From NCBI GenBank assembly GCA_964006375.1, contig OZ023268.1:82905835-82969834 (forward strand): a stretch of 64,000 nucleotides of DNA. Reading direction: 5' to 3'. Shown piece after piece: positions 22,027-32,589 of the stretch; position 1 is the stretch's first letter, and every line of letters starts with the position of its first letter. A model generated the notes under the pieces. The model was not told the origin of the DNA, ran no database searches, and saw only the letters and a list, made by a program, of their open reading frames with translations. Source of the DNA: Tillus elongatus (taxonomy: Eukaryota > Arthropoda > Insecta > Coleoptera > Cleridae). The translations under genes and the position numbers were made by a program.

Positions 22027-24048
22027 CGGCTGTCCCAAGTAGAATCACAGTATATGCATCACAGGTTATTTTGAATAATTGACGTCTAAAGTATTTTTGT
22101 TATGACAGTCATATTATGGAGGAACTCGTTTGAGCAATTGTCTAATATGGACAATAAATAAATAAATAAGCTTTTCAGGGTATTGGAATGTTGGCCACTT
22201 AGGCAGTTTGTCAAACATATACAGGTTTTGTCAAGGAAATGCACATACTGTGTTTTGCTTCCAAATTCTTTGTTAAAATGATCAGATTCGTATTTAGTGA
22301 AAGACACAGTATGTACATACTGTGTTTTTACTTCGGAAATAGACTTGTTTTTTGGACATTTATAAAGTAAACATATCTATAAAAAAAATCAAAACAGGTT
22401 TTTATTAAGATGAAAATATATAAAAGAATGTATTTGAACTCTTTTACATAGTAGTTGTGATATACCTAGTATAAAATAACAAATGTAGTTTTTAAAGAGA
22501 AGCAGGAACAGAAGAATGATGCTAAATTAATAAAAGAGCTTTAGATAATCCTTAAATTTAGCCTATACAATGAAGGAGGTCTGCAGATTGTTCACTTTCT
22601 GGAAGGTTGAGCCAGAAAGCACGCCGATTTATCTTTTTTTTATTTTGGGCACTAGATCACTCAATATTTTTGCTTTCTTTTGTGCATTTATACCTCAATA
22701 TGTCGGTTTTAGTGCTGGAAGCTCAAATGTTGGCACAAATTTCTTCTGTAAGAAATCGTACTCTGTATAATCTTCATCTTCAAAAGTATTTTTATAAAGA
22801 AGAATACGTTTACCCCTAACAAACTTTGCTTCGACAATATTTTGCAGCAGTAGTGGTGGTGGTTGAGAAACGAGGGATTCTTCTATGTTATCCTTGGTTT
22901 TGCTGCTACGATTGATTCGCTTTTTACTTTTCCAATCACGAAATATTTCTAACTTTTCTACTGTCAAATTTTTTCTAGATTTTTGAATAATTCTTACCAG
23001 TTCATCAAAATTGAAGACGCTTCCCGCCGCTTTTATTGCCTTCTCTATATTTCCATGAACGGAGTCAGCTGACATATGAGCATGTCCTTTAGTTAAGTAT
23101 CGGATAATTACTTCCTGGGGTCCTGTTTGCTGATTAACTATATGAACCAACGACGAATATAGAATCCAGTTCTCATTTTGGCTGGTGCAATTATCAGCCC
23201 AGAAAGTAAATATAGAAGCATTATCATTCAAATTCATCGCGGTAACAATCGTGTCTACAATAGAATCAGCATTACGACTCTGGAGAGCTTCATGCCAGAG
23301 AACAGTAATACTGTTATAATTGGAGTTACTACTGAGAGTAGCAAATGTTTCATTATACACAACTAATCGGCTTATAAAGAAACTCTCTTTAATAGGTGGC
23401 ATAACTGGTAATAACATTATGTTTTGAAGATCCATCGAGAATATCCTTTCATTGAGCGCCTGGTTCCTGCTCTTATCGGCATTATATAGGGTTTTGGCTT
23501 GACTCGCTTTAAGTTCGTGCATTTCTTTTTTTGTCATCAGGTCAGGATCAATCAAAAATATATGCGTAACAATTTGAAGCTACTTACTTTGCTTTAGCTA
23601 TAGCCATCTGAAATATTCTGCTACTACGAGATCCTTTCATCTTGATAAGAATAAACTAATAGCCGCCACTATAATAATAATGAAGTAATAATATTATTTT
23701 CCCCAAAAACGGCATGTTAAAATGCCGGCAAAACAACACAAACACTGCTGGTTCTAAAATGGAATAACCCAGTATGTGCACTGTCATCTGATATATTGCT
23801 GTCTTTCGATCGGTCGGAGTCTATGCTGTGTTTTGATTTGTTCGCAGCGCAGTTACTGTGTTTTTAATTATAAAAATAATTATAGGACTGTAGACACTGG
23901 GTTTTGCCAGGCCAAATATCTGTTATTTTGCGGCATATTTAAATTTTTATACATAAAACGAATAGCCTTAAGCTTAGTATATGCATGTGTGCCAAAAACT
24001 TGTATTAACCTAAAAATGCATATACTGTGTTTCTCCTTGGGACAGCCG
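22027..24048 (-). mobile_element. DNA transposon, same superfamily as S1 (element S2), TSD ACCT
   Basis: The termini are CGGCTGTCCCAAG(T/G)AGAA and ACACAGTATATGCAT in inverted orientation at both ends, about 34 bp. A perfect 4-bp duplication ACCT flanks the element (22023-22026 and 24049-24052). The inner TIR motif (A)TACTGTGTTT recurs subterminally (about 22248, 22302, 22318, 23850, 24021). Length is 2022 bp. The internal gene shares the signature of the 641-aa protein in S1. A 4-bp duplication is typical of the Sola superfamily. The element looks internally shortened because the N-terminal half of the protein is missing. Confidence 0.8.
22695..23555 (-). CDS. Partial putative transposase of element S2
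   Basis: An uninterrupted 287-codon frame. Near its middle is FWADNCTSQNENW, then YLTKGHAHMSADSVHGNIEK. These align in order and spacing with SDQCGGQNRN and GHSYLPCDQDFGLIEK of the larger protein at 1634-3620, giving the same candidate Asp, His-Asp and Glu positions. The start is uncertain. A possible first exon (ATG at 23640 reading MKGSRSSRIFQ, donor GTAAG at 23587) has no convincing acceptor. The Cys-rich N-terminal half seen in S1 is absent. No stop interrupts the core, so selection may have acted until recently, or the copy is young. Confidence 0.65.
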   Translation of the reverse strand: MIDPDLMTKKEMHELKASQAKTLYNADKSRNQALNERIFSMDLQNIMLLPVMPPIKESFFISRLVVYNETFATLSSNSNYNSITVLWHEALQSRNADSIVDTIVTAMNLNDNASIFTFWADNCTSQNENWILYSSLVHIVNQQTGPQEVIIRYLTKGHAHMSADSVHGNIEKAIKAAGSVFNFDELVRIIQKSRKNLTVEKLEIFRDWKSKKRINRSSKTKDNIEESLVSQPPPLLLQNIVEAKFVRGKRILLYKNTFEDEDYTEYDFLQKKFVPTFELPALKPTY

Positions 24049-24052
24049 ACCT

Positions 24053-24490
24053 GTATATATTACTTTGCCATTTATTAAATATTCTACAGAATTTAACCAT
24101 ATAAACTGAAGACCTAAGCGGATAATTGTGTTGTTGCATTAAAAAAAAAGGTTTTATAGGCTTTTTAAGATATACATACAAGTATGAAAGTATCTTCCAA
24201 TAAACCATAAATACCTATATATTAATTATGACAAAAATTATGAGATGATAAAGGAGTTCTGTCTCATATACAATGTCCATTTGTCAGTTGATAAAAGTGT
24301 TCTGGTAACATAATTATGACAATTATGCTTGTACATAGCGTCCAACCACCATCCAATTAACTACCAGTGACAAACAACCAAGCACTAGTTCAGCCATTGT
24401 CCAAAGACACACCACCACTTCTGATGAATAGAACGGTAAATTTCAAATTATCTCATAGTGCTAGGCAAGCTATTAACCAGTAAGGTTGGA
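24053..24490. other. Unassigned sequence
   Basis: No feature is recognised between the S2 target duplication and the GC-rich tandem array. Confidence 0.4.
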
Positions 24491-25080
24491 TCTCTAGGAC
24501 TGAGGTGCCACTGGAGGTTGGATATCTGGGGTGCGATGCTACTGGAGTTTAGAGGCCTCCACCGTTTGCTTCAAAACGTGCAAAGGACCTCGCTTGGGTG
24601 ATGCTCGAGAGCGGGAGCTCTTTGAATATCGCCTTGAGTCTAGCACTGGCGAGTGTCTGGTTTGGATGAATCCGAGGGGAGCTGATATCTCTAAGAGGTG
24701 TATTACACCTTAAGATTGGGGCCTCTACTGTGAGCTTCGGAACAGGCAAACAACCTCGCTTAGATGCTGCTCAGGAGTGGGAATCCATATGATACCGCCT
24801 CGAGTCAAACACTGACGGTTGTCAAGTCCAGAAGAAATCGGACAAAGGCTACATCTCTGCGTAGTTCGAAAGGCGCAAGCGACTTCGCTTGGCTGTTACC
24901 TCCCGGTGGGGTTGAGATCTCTAGGCATGGCATATACCTGGAGGTTGGATCTATAGGGGTGGGATGCCCCTGGAGGTTGAGGCCTCCACTGTGATTTGAA
25001 ACGGGCACACGACCTTGCTTGGGTGATGCTCAGGAGTGGGACTTGGTGGGATATCGCCTCTAGTCTAATCATGGCATGAT
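24491..25080. repeat. Diverged GC-rich tandem repeat
   Basis: The phrase ACCT(C/T)GCTTGGGTGATGCTC or a variant occurs at about 24588, 24753, 24880 and 25011. Repeated neighbours are GAGGCCTCCAC, ATATCGCCT(T/C)(G/T)AGTC and GGAGGTTGGAT. The period is irregular (about 130-165 bp) because of indels. Open frames through it exist on both strands but look like a repeat effect. Confidence 0.65.
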
Positions 25081-25497
25081 TCGCAGTTTAAATGTTAAAC
25101 AGACAACTTTTTGTCGTTCTTTTTTTCTGAAGGTCGTGGATTTCGCTAACATTTTCTTTTGTGTATATTAATTAATTTCTTCAATAGACAAACAAGAGTA
25201 TCCGTCATATTTAGTCACGTTCTTAATGTGCTCTAACTCTTTGCTCTATTTTTACTTGAGGGAAATTGTATTAACCTATTTATTATAAACTTCAAACTAG
25301 TCTTTTTTTGTGTGAAAGTATAATGTCGAGTCATTTGAAATGTATGTTAATCCTTTATTCATCATACCACCACCTTGATATATTTTGAAATTTAGTAGAT
25401 AAAGGTGTCATGTACACAAAAGTCTTTTTTTTCGGCAAAACTGTGCTAAATTGGATCTTTCAACATATGAAATGAGAGTACCAATAACATGTTTACT
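25081..25497. other. Unassigned AT-rich sequence
   Basis: No feature is recognised. The inverted pairing of the foldback element is not detectable left of about 25500. Confidence 0.4.
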
Positions 25498-27505
25498 AGA
25501 CCTAAGTTTTATGTTAGTAAGAAATAGTGCTGCAAATTGAATAATAACTTCCACATGGCTGTGATAATTTACTCTCCTTAGAAAGACATTCTCATGGAAT
25601 TAATTTAGGGTCCATGACTTGACCACAAAGAAAATATTCGTATTCCTGTACCGATAAACCTCTAAAATGTTATGTTACTCAAGCTTTATTGAAAAAATGT
25701 CCATTTTCATGACATCACCCCTCATTTTCCCCCTACCCCTGAGGCGATCTCACCTAAAAACAATTCGACGCGTTCCTTTGTCGGGTGCTAACTGGATACC
25801 AACTTTAAAGATGAAATTTCAATTTGTTCCAAAGTTATTGCGCCGACTAACAGACAGAGGCCGACAGACCCACAGACTGACAAACCGAGACAAAAAAATT
25901 TCGTACCAGAATCAAGTTTTCTATATGTGCTGAGACTTTTTATGCCGTTTTACCAAAAAACAATCGAAATTTCTGTCACAGATCCTCCTAATTTAAGTTC
26001 AGGACAGAATACCAGATGTTTGAAGAAATTAAATGTTTTCTAATAAACAAACCCTAAAACGTTATATTACTCAAGTTTTAACGAAAAAATGCCAACTTTC
26101 ACCAAATCACCCCCCATTTATCCCCTACCTGCCAGAGCGATTTTGGCCAAAAACAATCTGAACTGTTCATTTGTCAGGTTCTAACTGTGTACCAAATTTT
26201 AAGACGATATTTTAATTTGTTCTAACGTTATCGTATCTACAAACAGACAGGCATAGAGACCAACAGTCAACAAAAAATTTCGTCCCCAAATCATGTTTTC
26301 TATATGTGTGTGTGTTGTGTACTTTCATGGCTGCGGTCGTTCAGACCATTCGCACATTTTTTCCGGCTTCTTGGTTTTGTTTTGTTTTCTATGTTTTGGT
26401 ACTTTTTACGTTTTGGCGAAAAATTCTTTTGGAAATTTTTGTCGCCGATGCCATACGTCTATACTATGTGACAATGTGGAAGTAAAAAACAAAGTAAAAA
26501 CTTGGAAGACATAATTTACTCAAAACTTTTATTCTGTGATGTAACTTTAGCCACTTAGGCATACAATTCATCTATTAACTAGAATTTAACTTTTATAACG
26601 TAATTTGACTTCCACATCGTCAATACCCATGAAAGTATGGCATTGGCGACAAAAATTTCAAAAACTTTTTTTTGCTTAAACTTCGTGAAAAGTGTCAAAA
26701 CTTATAGAAAATATGATTTGAGAACGAAAGTTTTGTGTCTCTTGGTCTGTATGTCTGTTTGTAGCCAAGATAACTTTAGAATGAATAGAGACACCGTCTT
26801 CAAGTTTGGCATACAGTTAGCACCCAAGAAACGAACGGTTCAGATTGTTTTTGGGTAAAATCGCTTCCGGGCGTAGGGGATGAATGGGAGGTGATTTGGT
26901 GAAAATTGAAATTTGTTCGTTAAAAGTCGAGTAATGTAACGTTTAAGGGTTGGTAACACTTTCAATTTCATCAAACATCTGGTATTCTATGCTGAAATTA
27001 AATTAGGGGTCGTGTGGGGGTGGAATATCTGGTCAGATAAATTTAGAACAATTTTTGTTGTTGCTAAAACGGCGTAGAAGTCCCGAAACTGAGAGAAAAC
27101 TTGATTCTGGAATGAAAATTGTTTTGTCTGTCAGTTGGTCAGTCTGTAGTCCTGTACGTCTGTATATTAGTAGACGCAATAACTTTTAAACGAATTGAGA
27201 TATCGTCTTTAAATTTGGTATCCAGTTAGCACCCGACAAAGGATCGCTTCGCATTGTTTTTGAGTAACATCACTTCAGGTGGTAGGGAATAAATGAGGGG
27301 TGATTTGGTGAAAATATTTTTTTTTCGTTAAAACTCGAGTAATATAACGTTTCAGAAGTTTATGGGTACAAGAACACAAATATTTTCTTTGTGGTCAAGT
27401 CATCAACCCTAAATTCATTTCATGAGAATGGCTCTCTGAGGAGCGTATATTACCACAGCTATGTGGAAGTCATGATCCAATTTGCAGCACTATTTCATTA
27501 TGTTG
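25498..27505. mobile_element. Foldback-like palindrome with ~950-bp arms
   Basis: Left arm 25498-26480 pairs with right arm 26600-27505. Shared phrases are AATAGTGCTGCAAATTG, GACTTGACCACAAAGAAAAT, GTTATATTACTC and TTTGTCGGGTGCTAACTGG, and near the centre AATTTTTGTCGCC and GACGATGTGGAAG. Each arm also contains two tandem units about 387 bp apart (for example TTACTCAAG at about 25676 and 26063, each followed by a run of C-rich sequence and AATTTGTTC), so four units face each other. A spacer of about 120 bp remains. No coding gene lies inside. The structure matches foldback-type elements; it may equally be a non-autonomous long-TIR mariner. Confidence 0.75.
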
Positions 27506-27515
27506 GCATGGTCGG

Positions 27516-27731
27516 AGCGCTTCCGTGGCCGTGTGGGAAAGTCGATTCAGACTTTCCAATTCGGACTCGGGGGACGACGGTTCGAGAATCACCGGCAGCG
27601 GATGATTTTTCAAATCACTGCTGTCGTTGAGATCGAGCTTAAGGTGAAGGGTAGGTTAGTTTAGATGAGCAAAAAGGGTCAGCAATGGCCTAATTGCCAG
27701 TAAGCATCTTGCCTTTACCTTTACCTTTTTA
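27516..27731 (+). mobile_element. tRNA-derived SINE with 10-bp TSD
   Basis: The pol III A-box-like TGGCCGTGTGG (about 27525) and B-box-like GGTTCGAGAATC (about 27581) have tRNA spacing. The 3' end is a (CTTTAC)n tail at about 27712-27728. A perfect duplication GCATGGTCGG flanks the copy (27506-27515 and 27732-27741), confirming retroposition. Length is about 216 bp. It has inserted at the outer edge of the foldback palindrome. Confidence 0.85.
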
Positions 27732-27741
27732 GCATGGTCGG

Positions 27742-28114
27742 TTAATCATTTAACTACAATACATGTGCTGAGCAAGTCAACTGTTACAAGGCAGGTAGGG
27801 ACTTTTAATGTGCAAAACATAACATAATAGATAGGACCAACTAGACATTGTAAAACTGAGGTTGGAAAAATCTAAAACTCAAATTTACTGTTTAAGGCTT
27901 AAGCTTAACATCAGTGATAACCGTGAAAGAAATCAAATATATACATAACGTTTACAGATATTTTTTGTGGATTGCATGGTAGTTTTAAGGACTACCTCAA
28001 ACTTATAAACTATAAAATAACTAAATGCAACAACAAGCTCATTCAAGATCCACTGAGCCAAAGACCTACTAGTGGCAAACCAAAAACATAATACAATAAT
28101 AACACAACTGCTGT
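27742..28114. other. Unassigned AT-rich sequence
   Basis: No feature is recognised between the SINE and the long-TIR element. Confidence 0.4.
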
Positions 28115-28384
28115 ACAGAGTGGTCCAAATTGGACACTTTTGATAGGAAATGCCAATTTCTAGAGGAGCTAAAAAAAACTAACCCGCACGTTACAAGTAT
28201 GATTTGTGTGAGAAAGTGAATGCCAAAACCACACATCGATATCTTGTTGAAAAGATATTTTGCTGGGCTTCATTTTTTGGCATTTTTGACCAACCCCTGT
28301 AACTTATTTATTTATGCATATTTTTGTTTTTGTGATAACAATTTTGAGGCACTTTCTTCAAGGTATCCAATGGCATCGCAAGGT

Positions 28385-30060
28385 TTTTTTTTTTTTGTTG
28401 ATATATTTATTAAACCAAAAAGCTCCCATGGAGCCACAACGGTATTACAATATATGCAAGGTGAGAAAGATAAATGCCAATCTAAAGTGCTTTCTATTAG
28501 TAACTCCTAAATGTATCTCATTCTATAGTATACATGGGTATCTTAAGTTCAGATTAGTAGGGATTACAAGGCAAATAACAAACAAAAATACACCACAGAA
28601 ACAGCATCACAGTCTTTTATTCATACAGTAGTTTTTCACTGCATCACAGAAGGTCTTTATATGCTTTATGGTTTTTGGATGGAAGTTCATTAAACCAGAT
28701 TGCTGCTTGATGACTTATCTTTCTTCTACCCATGTTTGTCGCTGCTGGCAAAAGATGTATATGCTGATTCGTCCTGGTTTTATAATCATGTATGATACAA
28801 TTATATTGGAGGTTCGAGATAGTATTATCAAATATACAATTTTTTATCTTATATATTATTTTAACACTATCTTGTTGTATAATTTCGTTGACAGTTAGGA
28901 TTTTGAGGTCGTTATATAATGTTAATGTACTCTGCCTGAAGTCTTTTTGAAAAATAGTCTTAACTGTCCCATTTTGTGCAACTTGAAGCCTCTCCAGAAT
29001 AGTTTTATTAGCTTGTCCCCAGAAAGCAGCCATGTAGATTAAGAGTGAGTGTACATATGAGTAGTTGTTTGTACTTTGTTTCCAGACTTAGATATTTTGC
29101 TTTCCGATAAATATGATATGTAAATGTGTTAAGTTTCCTGATAATATTGTCAATTTGGTTCGAGTAGTTTAGTTTATAGTATATTGTAATACGCAGATAC
29201 TTAATACTGTTAGTTTCAGTTAGATTCTTCCCAGATAGTTTTAGTTGGTATATGTTGCTATCTGAGCTATTAAAGAATACAAACTTACATTTTTCTACAT
29301 TGAGTCTTATTTTATTGGTGTTAGTCCACTTTTCAATTACTTGGAGATCCATTTGAGCTTTATTAATTACTTCTGTTTTGCTGTCACCGACATAGAGAAT
29401 TGTCGTGTCATCTGCATATAACACTAGTGAACCACTTATTTCACATTTACTGAGGTCGTTTATAAATATTACAAACAACAGAGGGCCAATAATGGAACCT
29501 TGTGGAACGCCCGTCACCACTTCAGTTTTTTCACTCGCCGCCCCTCCTATAACAGTAAACTGTAATCTGTGTGTCAAATAACTTTGTAGAACTCTGAGAG
29601 GTCGCCCTATGATACCAAGTTGTTTTAGAAGTATTTTGTGATCGACAACATCAAATGCCTTATACAAACATCCAGAAAGGTAGCCATTACTGTCTTTTTC
29701 TTATCCAGATTATCATAGATCACGTCTAGTGACTTCATTATTGCTGTTTGTGTACTTTTTGAACTTACGAAACCATGTTGAATCATCATGTTAAAACCTG
29801 TTGCCTTTAAGAAAGCAAGCAAGCGTTCCTTCAGGACCATTTCATATATTTTTGAGAAGGTTGTTACTACCGTGATAGGTTTGCAATTGCTGGGATTTTG
29901 TCTGCTACCAGTTCTGTGCTTAGGTGTCACTTTTCCTATATTAAGTTCGATTGCAAAATTTCCCTTTTGCATTTCTTTGTTTATAATGTTTGAAAGAATT
30001 GATGCAAGAAAGTTTTTCATTTTCTTGACCAGTGTTGTTTTGATTCCGTCCCATCGTTTG
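28385..30060 (-). pseudogene. CR1/L2-like non-LTR retrotransposon, 5'-truncated
   Basis: Reading on the minus strand, the fragments at 30020-29625, 29667-29008 and 29033-28644 form one reverse transcriptase: KHRTGSRQNPSNCKPITVV, QHGFVSSKSTQTAI, VVDHKILLKQLG, GVPQGSIIGPLLFVIFINDL, the catalytic LYADDTTI, then the thumb and a C-terminal LQVAQNGTVKTIF. Two frameshifts (about 29640 and 29020) separate the pieces. A T-run at about 28386-28398 on the plus strand is the poly(A) tail. The endonuclease is missing. It is inserted in the interior of long-TIR element F. Confidence 0.85.
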
Positions 30061-30151
30061 ATTTAAGTTTCATTATTATTAATTGTTAAAATAAACTTGT
30101 ATTTTTTCTTATGGACCAGCCTGTAATTTGTGTATACCCTTTTTCTAATTG

Positions 30152-30262
<111 letters not shown>

Positions 30263-30813
30263 TTGCCACTTTTCCTTTTAAACATTCATTTTATTGATGA
30301 TTTTAAAACACTATAGATGAATTTTGTAAATCTAGGGTGTCATGCTTGAAAAATAGAACGAAGTAAACTTAAAGTTGTTATAAAACATTTATTGCCATTT
30401 TTTTTTTGGCAATTTATTGATTCAAACAATCACAAAAAAACAAACAAATCATAAAAATTACAATTAGCTATTTTCTTACGAGTTCTGAAAATCTTTTTCG
30501 TAATTGTTAGGAACATTATTTCTTCTCCAAGCATGCGAAAAATTGAATTTTTTTCATCTACACTAAAATCAGTGGGCGCCTGAATGTTATCGCAGAAAAA
30601 AAAATATTCAAAAAAAAAAGTTACAGGGGTGTGTCAAAAATGCACAAAATTGAAAACCACCCTATATCTTATAAACAGTTCAAGATATCAAGGTATGGTT
30701 TTCAGCATTCGCTTTCTCACAAAAATTGAGCTCGTAATGTGTGTATACTTTTTGCTAGCCCCTCTATAAATTGGTATTTCTTATCAAAAGTGTCCAATTT
30801 AGACCACTCTGTA

Positions 30814-31564
30814 TATTTATCATGTATACTTGTTTCAGTAAAAAGTTTGCCATATATGTATATATAAATCAGTGTTCAGAAGATTTTGAAATGGCTTTAA
30901 GATGTGTTTTTTCCATAGCCTAAGTGTGTTGATTTTATAGCATATTTTATCATTAAAAATTAAAGTAAATTATAAGAGACGTAAAAAAAAGCTTTGTCAA
31001 TTGTGCCCTGAAAAGCATAAAGCAATATTTACAATTAAAGGTTTGCAAGATACCCAGTCAAACGAATCATCAGTGATGCCAATATGTTTATGTTTACTTG
31101 ATATAGAATCATATAATACGATTTATACAAAATGTCAAGACACGTGCTGAAAATTAACACCATTTAAAAATAATAACCAGAAAGCTTTTTATAACTAAAA
31201 TTCCAACATCAATAATCATTATTTCCCATTTGGTGCAAATAGAGCTTACAAAATTGAGACTAGGTTCAAATCTTGGACAGTGCAGTATTCATCTGACTGG
31301 GACAACATACAATCCGCTCTTTTCATAATAAAAGCTTTTTATTTTTATATTGTGCTCAAAATTCCTTGATGCATGTATGTCTTTTTTTTAATAATAAGGG
31401 TAATTACAAATCAAGTAAACATTACTAAAATAACAAAAATTTTTTTTTTTACTACAAAATAGAATAAATGTAAAGGTTAGTAAACATTACCAAATTTAAA
31501 AACAAAGCAAATACAGTACACTCTGGTTTATCAATGTGTATATTATCAGTAAACCGAACTTTTT
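30814..31564. other. Unassigned AT-rich sequence
   Basis: No gene or mobile-element end is recognised. Confidence 0.4.
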
Positions 31565-31745
31565 TTTATTTTTTATTTCAATGACTGTGGCAGCTCAGGC
31601 CATTTGCACAATTCTTCGACCTTTATTTAATCATTTCCAGACCCAGTCAACCTTTCTTTGGCTCACCCGGTAATCAAACCCGGGACCTCTCGCTTTGCAG
31701 CCTGACACCTAGCAACATGTGCCACGAGAGCGTCAGTTTTACCCA
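31565..31745 (-). mobile_element. tRNA-derived SINE, second family
   Basis: On the minus strand, A-box-like GTGGCACATGTTGCTAGG (about 31725) is followed by B-box-like GGTCCCGGGTTTGATTACCG (about 31670-31690), with a GC-rich head and an AT-rich, T/A-run tail near 31565. Sequence and boxes differ from the SINE at 27516. No clear target duplication was found. Confidence 0.6.
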
Positions 31746-31811
31746 CTATGTTTGCAAGAAGAGAGTCATTTTAGTTGGGCATAACAGTAAAAAGCACTGA
31801 ATAACCAAAGA

Positions 31812-32434
31812 TGTAAAAAGCCTGGACGCAGCAAGTGTGTTATGGTAGTGAATTTTCATAGAAATGATCTGGCATAAAATATTTTATTATAACTTTTTTT
31901 CTTGTAACATAGAAATCTAAATTTTGGTGTATAATTTACTTTTTATATCCTAAACCTACCTACCAAATTTGGTTATCATGGATTTTTTATTTTTTAAGAA
32001 AAAATTTTTTTTCAAATGAAAACTCAAAATTTATCCGGAAAACCTCGTCCGATTTTTTCGATTAACGAACTTGTCAAAGCCATTTACAAAGGGAAGGTAC
32101 ATGCCAAATTTTATCAAAATCAGCCCATTATTCTTTGAGATAAAATTTTTTTCCGAATAAAAACTCAACATTTTCCCGGAAAACCTCGTCCGATTTTCCT
32201 GACTAACAAACTTGTCAAAGCCATTTACAAAAGGAAGGTACATGCCAAATTTTATTAAAATCGGCCCATTATTTTTTGGGATAAGAATGTTTTCGAATGA
32301 AAACTCCCAGAAAACCTCGTCCGATTTTCCTGACTAACGAACTTATCCAAGCCATTTACAAAAAAAAAGGCACATGCCAAATTTTATCAAAATCGGCCCA
32401 TTATTTTTTTGAGTTATCGTTGTGATACATATAC

Positions 32435-32490
<56 letters not shown>

Positions 32491-32589
32491 ATATAAAAAT
32501 TGAAACTGACCCCGGATATGGGTTCTAGGGGTCCTAGTTCGCGCTCATTTGCAAAATTTTTTTCAAAATTGAAATGTCGGGATCTCCCC
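31812..32589. mobile_element. X1 long-inverted-repeat element, copy 2 (truncated)
   Basis: Begins CCTGGACGCAGCAAGTGTGT (about 31819), then the three-fold tandem units (about 32016, 32158, 32298), GAGTTATCGTTGTGATACAT, an (AT)n array (32438-32487) and GACCCCGGATATGGGTTCTA. It stops abruptly after GGGATCTCCCC at 32589, where a long-TIR mariner begins. This copy lacks the transposon found in copy 1 at the corresponding microsatellite and so acts as an empty site. Confidence 0.75.
32438..32487. repeat. (AT)n microsatellite inside X1
   Basis: AT array of about 50 bp in the centre of X1 copy 2. Confidence 0.95.

Noticed and set aside
24531..25008. Open frames on both strands in the GC-rich tandem array
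   Set aside because: Low stop-codon density from GC content and repeat structure; no family resemblance.
27516..27731. Functional tRNA gene
   Set aside because: A and B boxes are present but a full cloverleaf is not evident, and a retroposon tail and target duplication are present.
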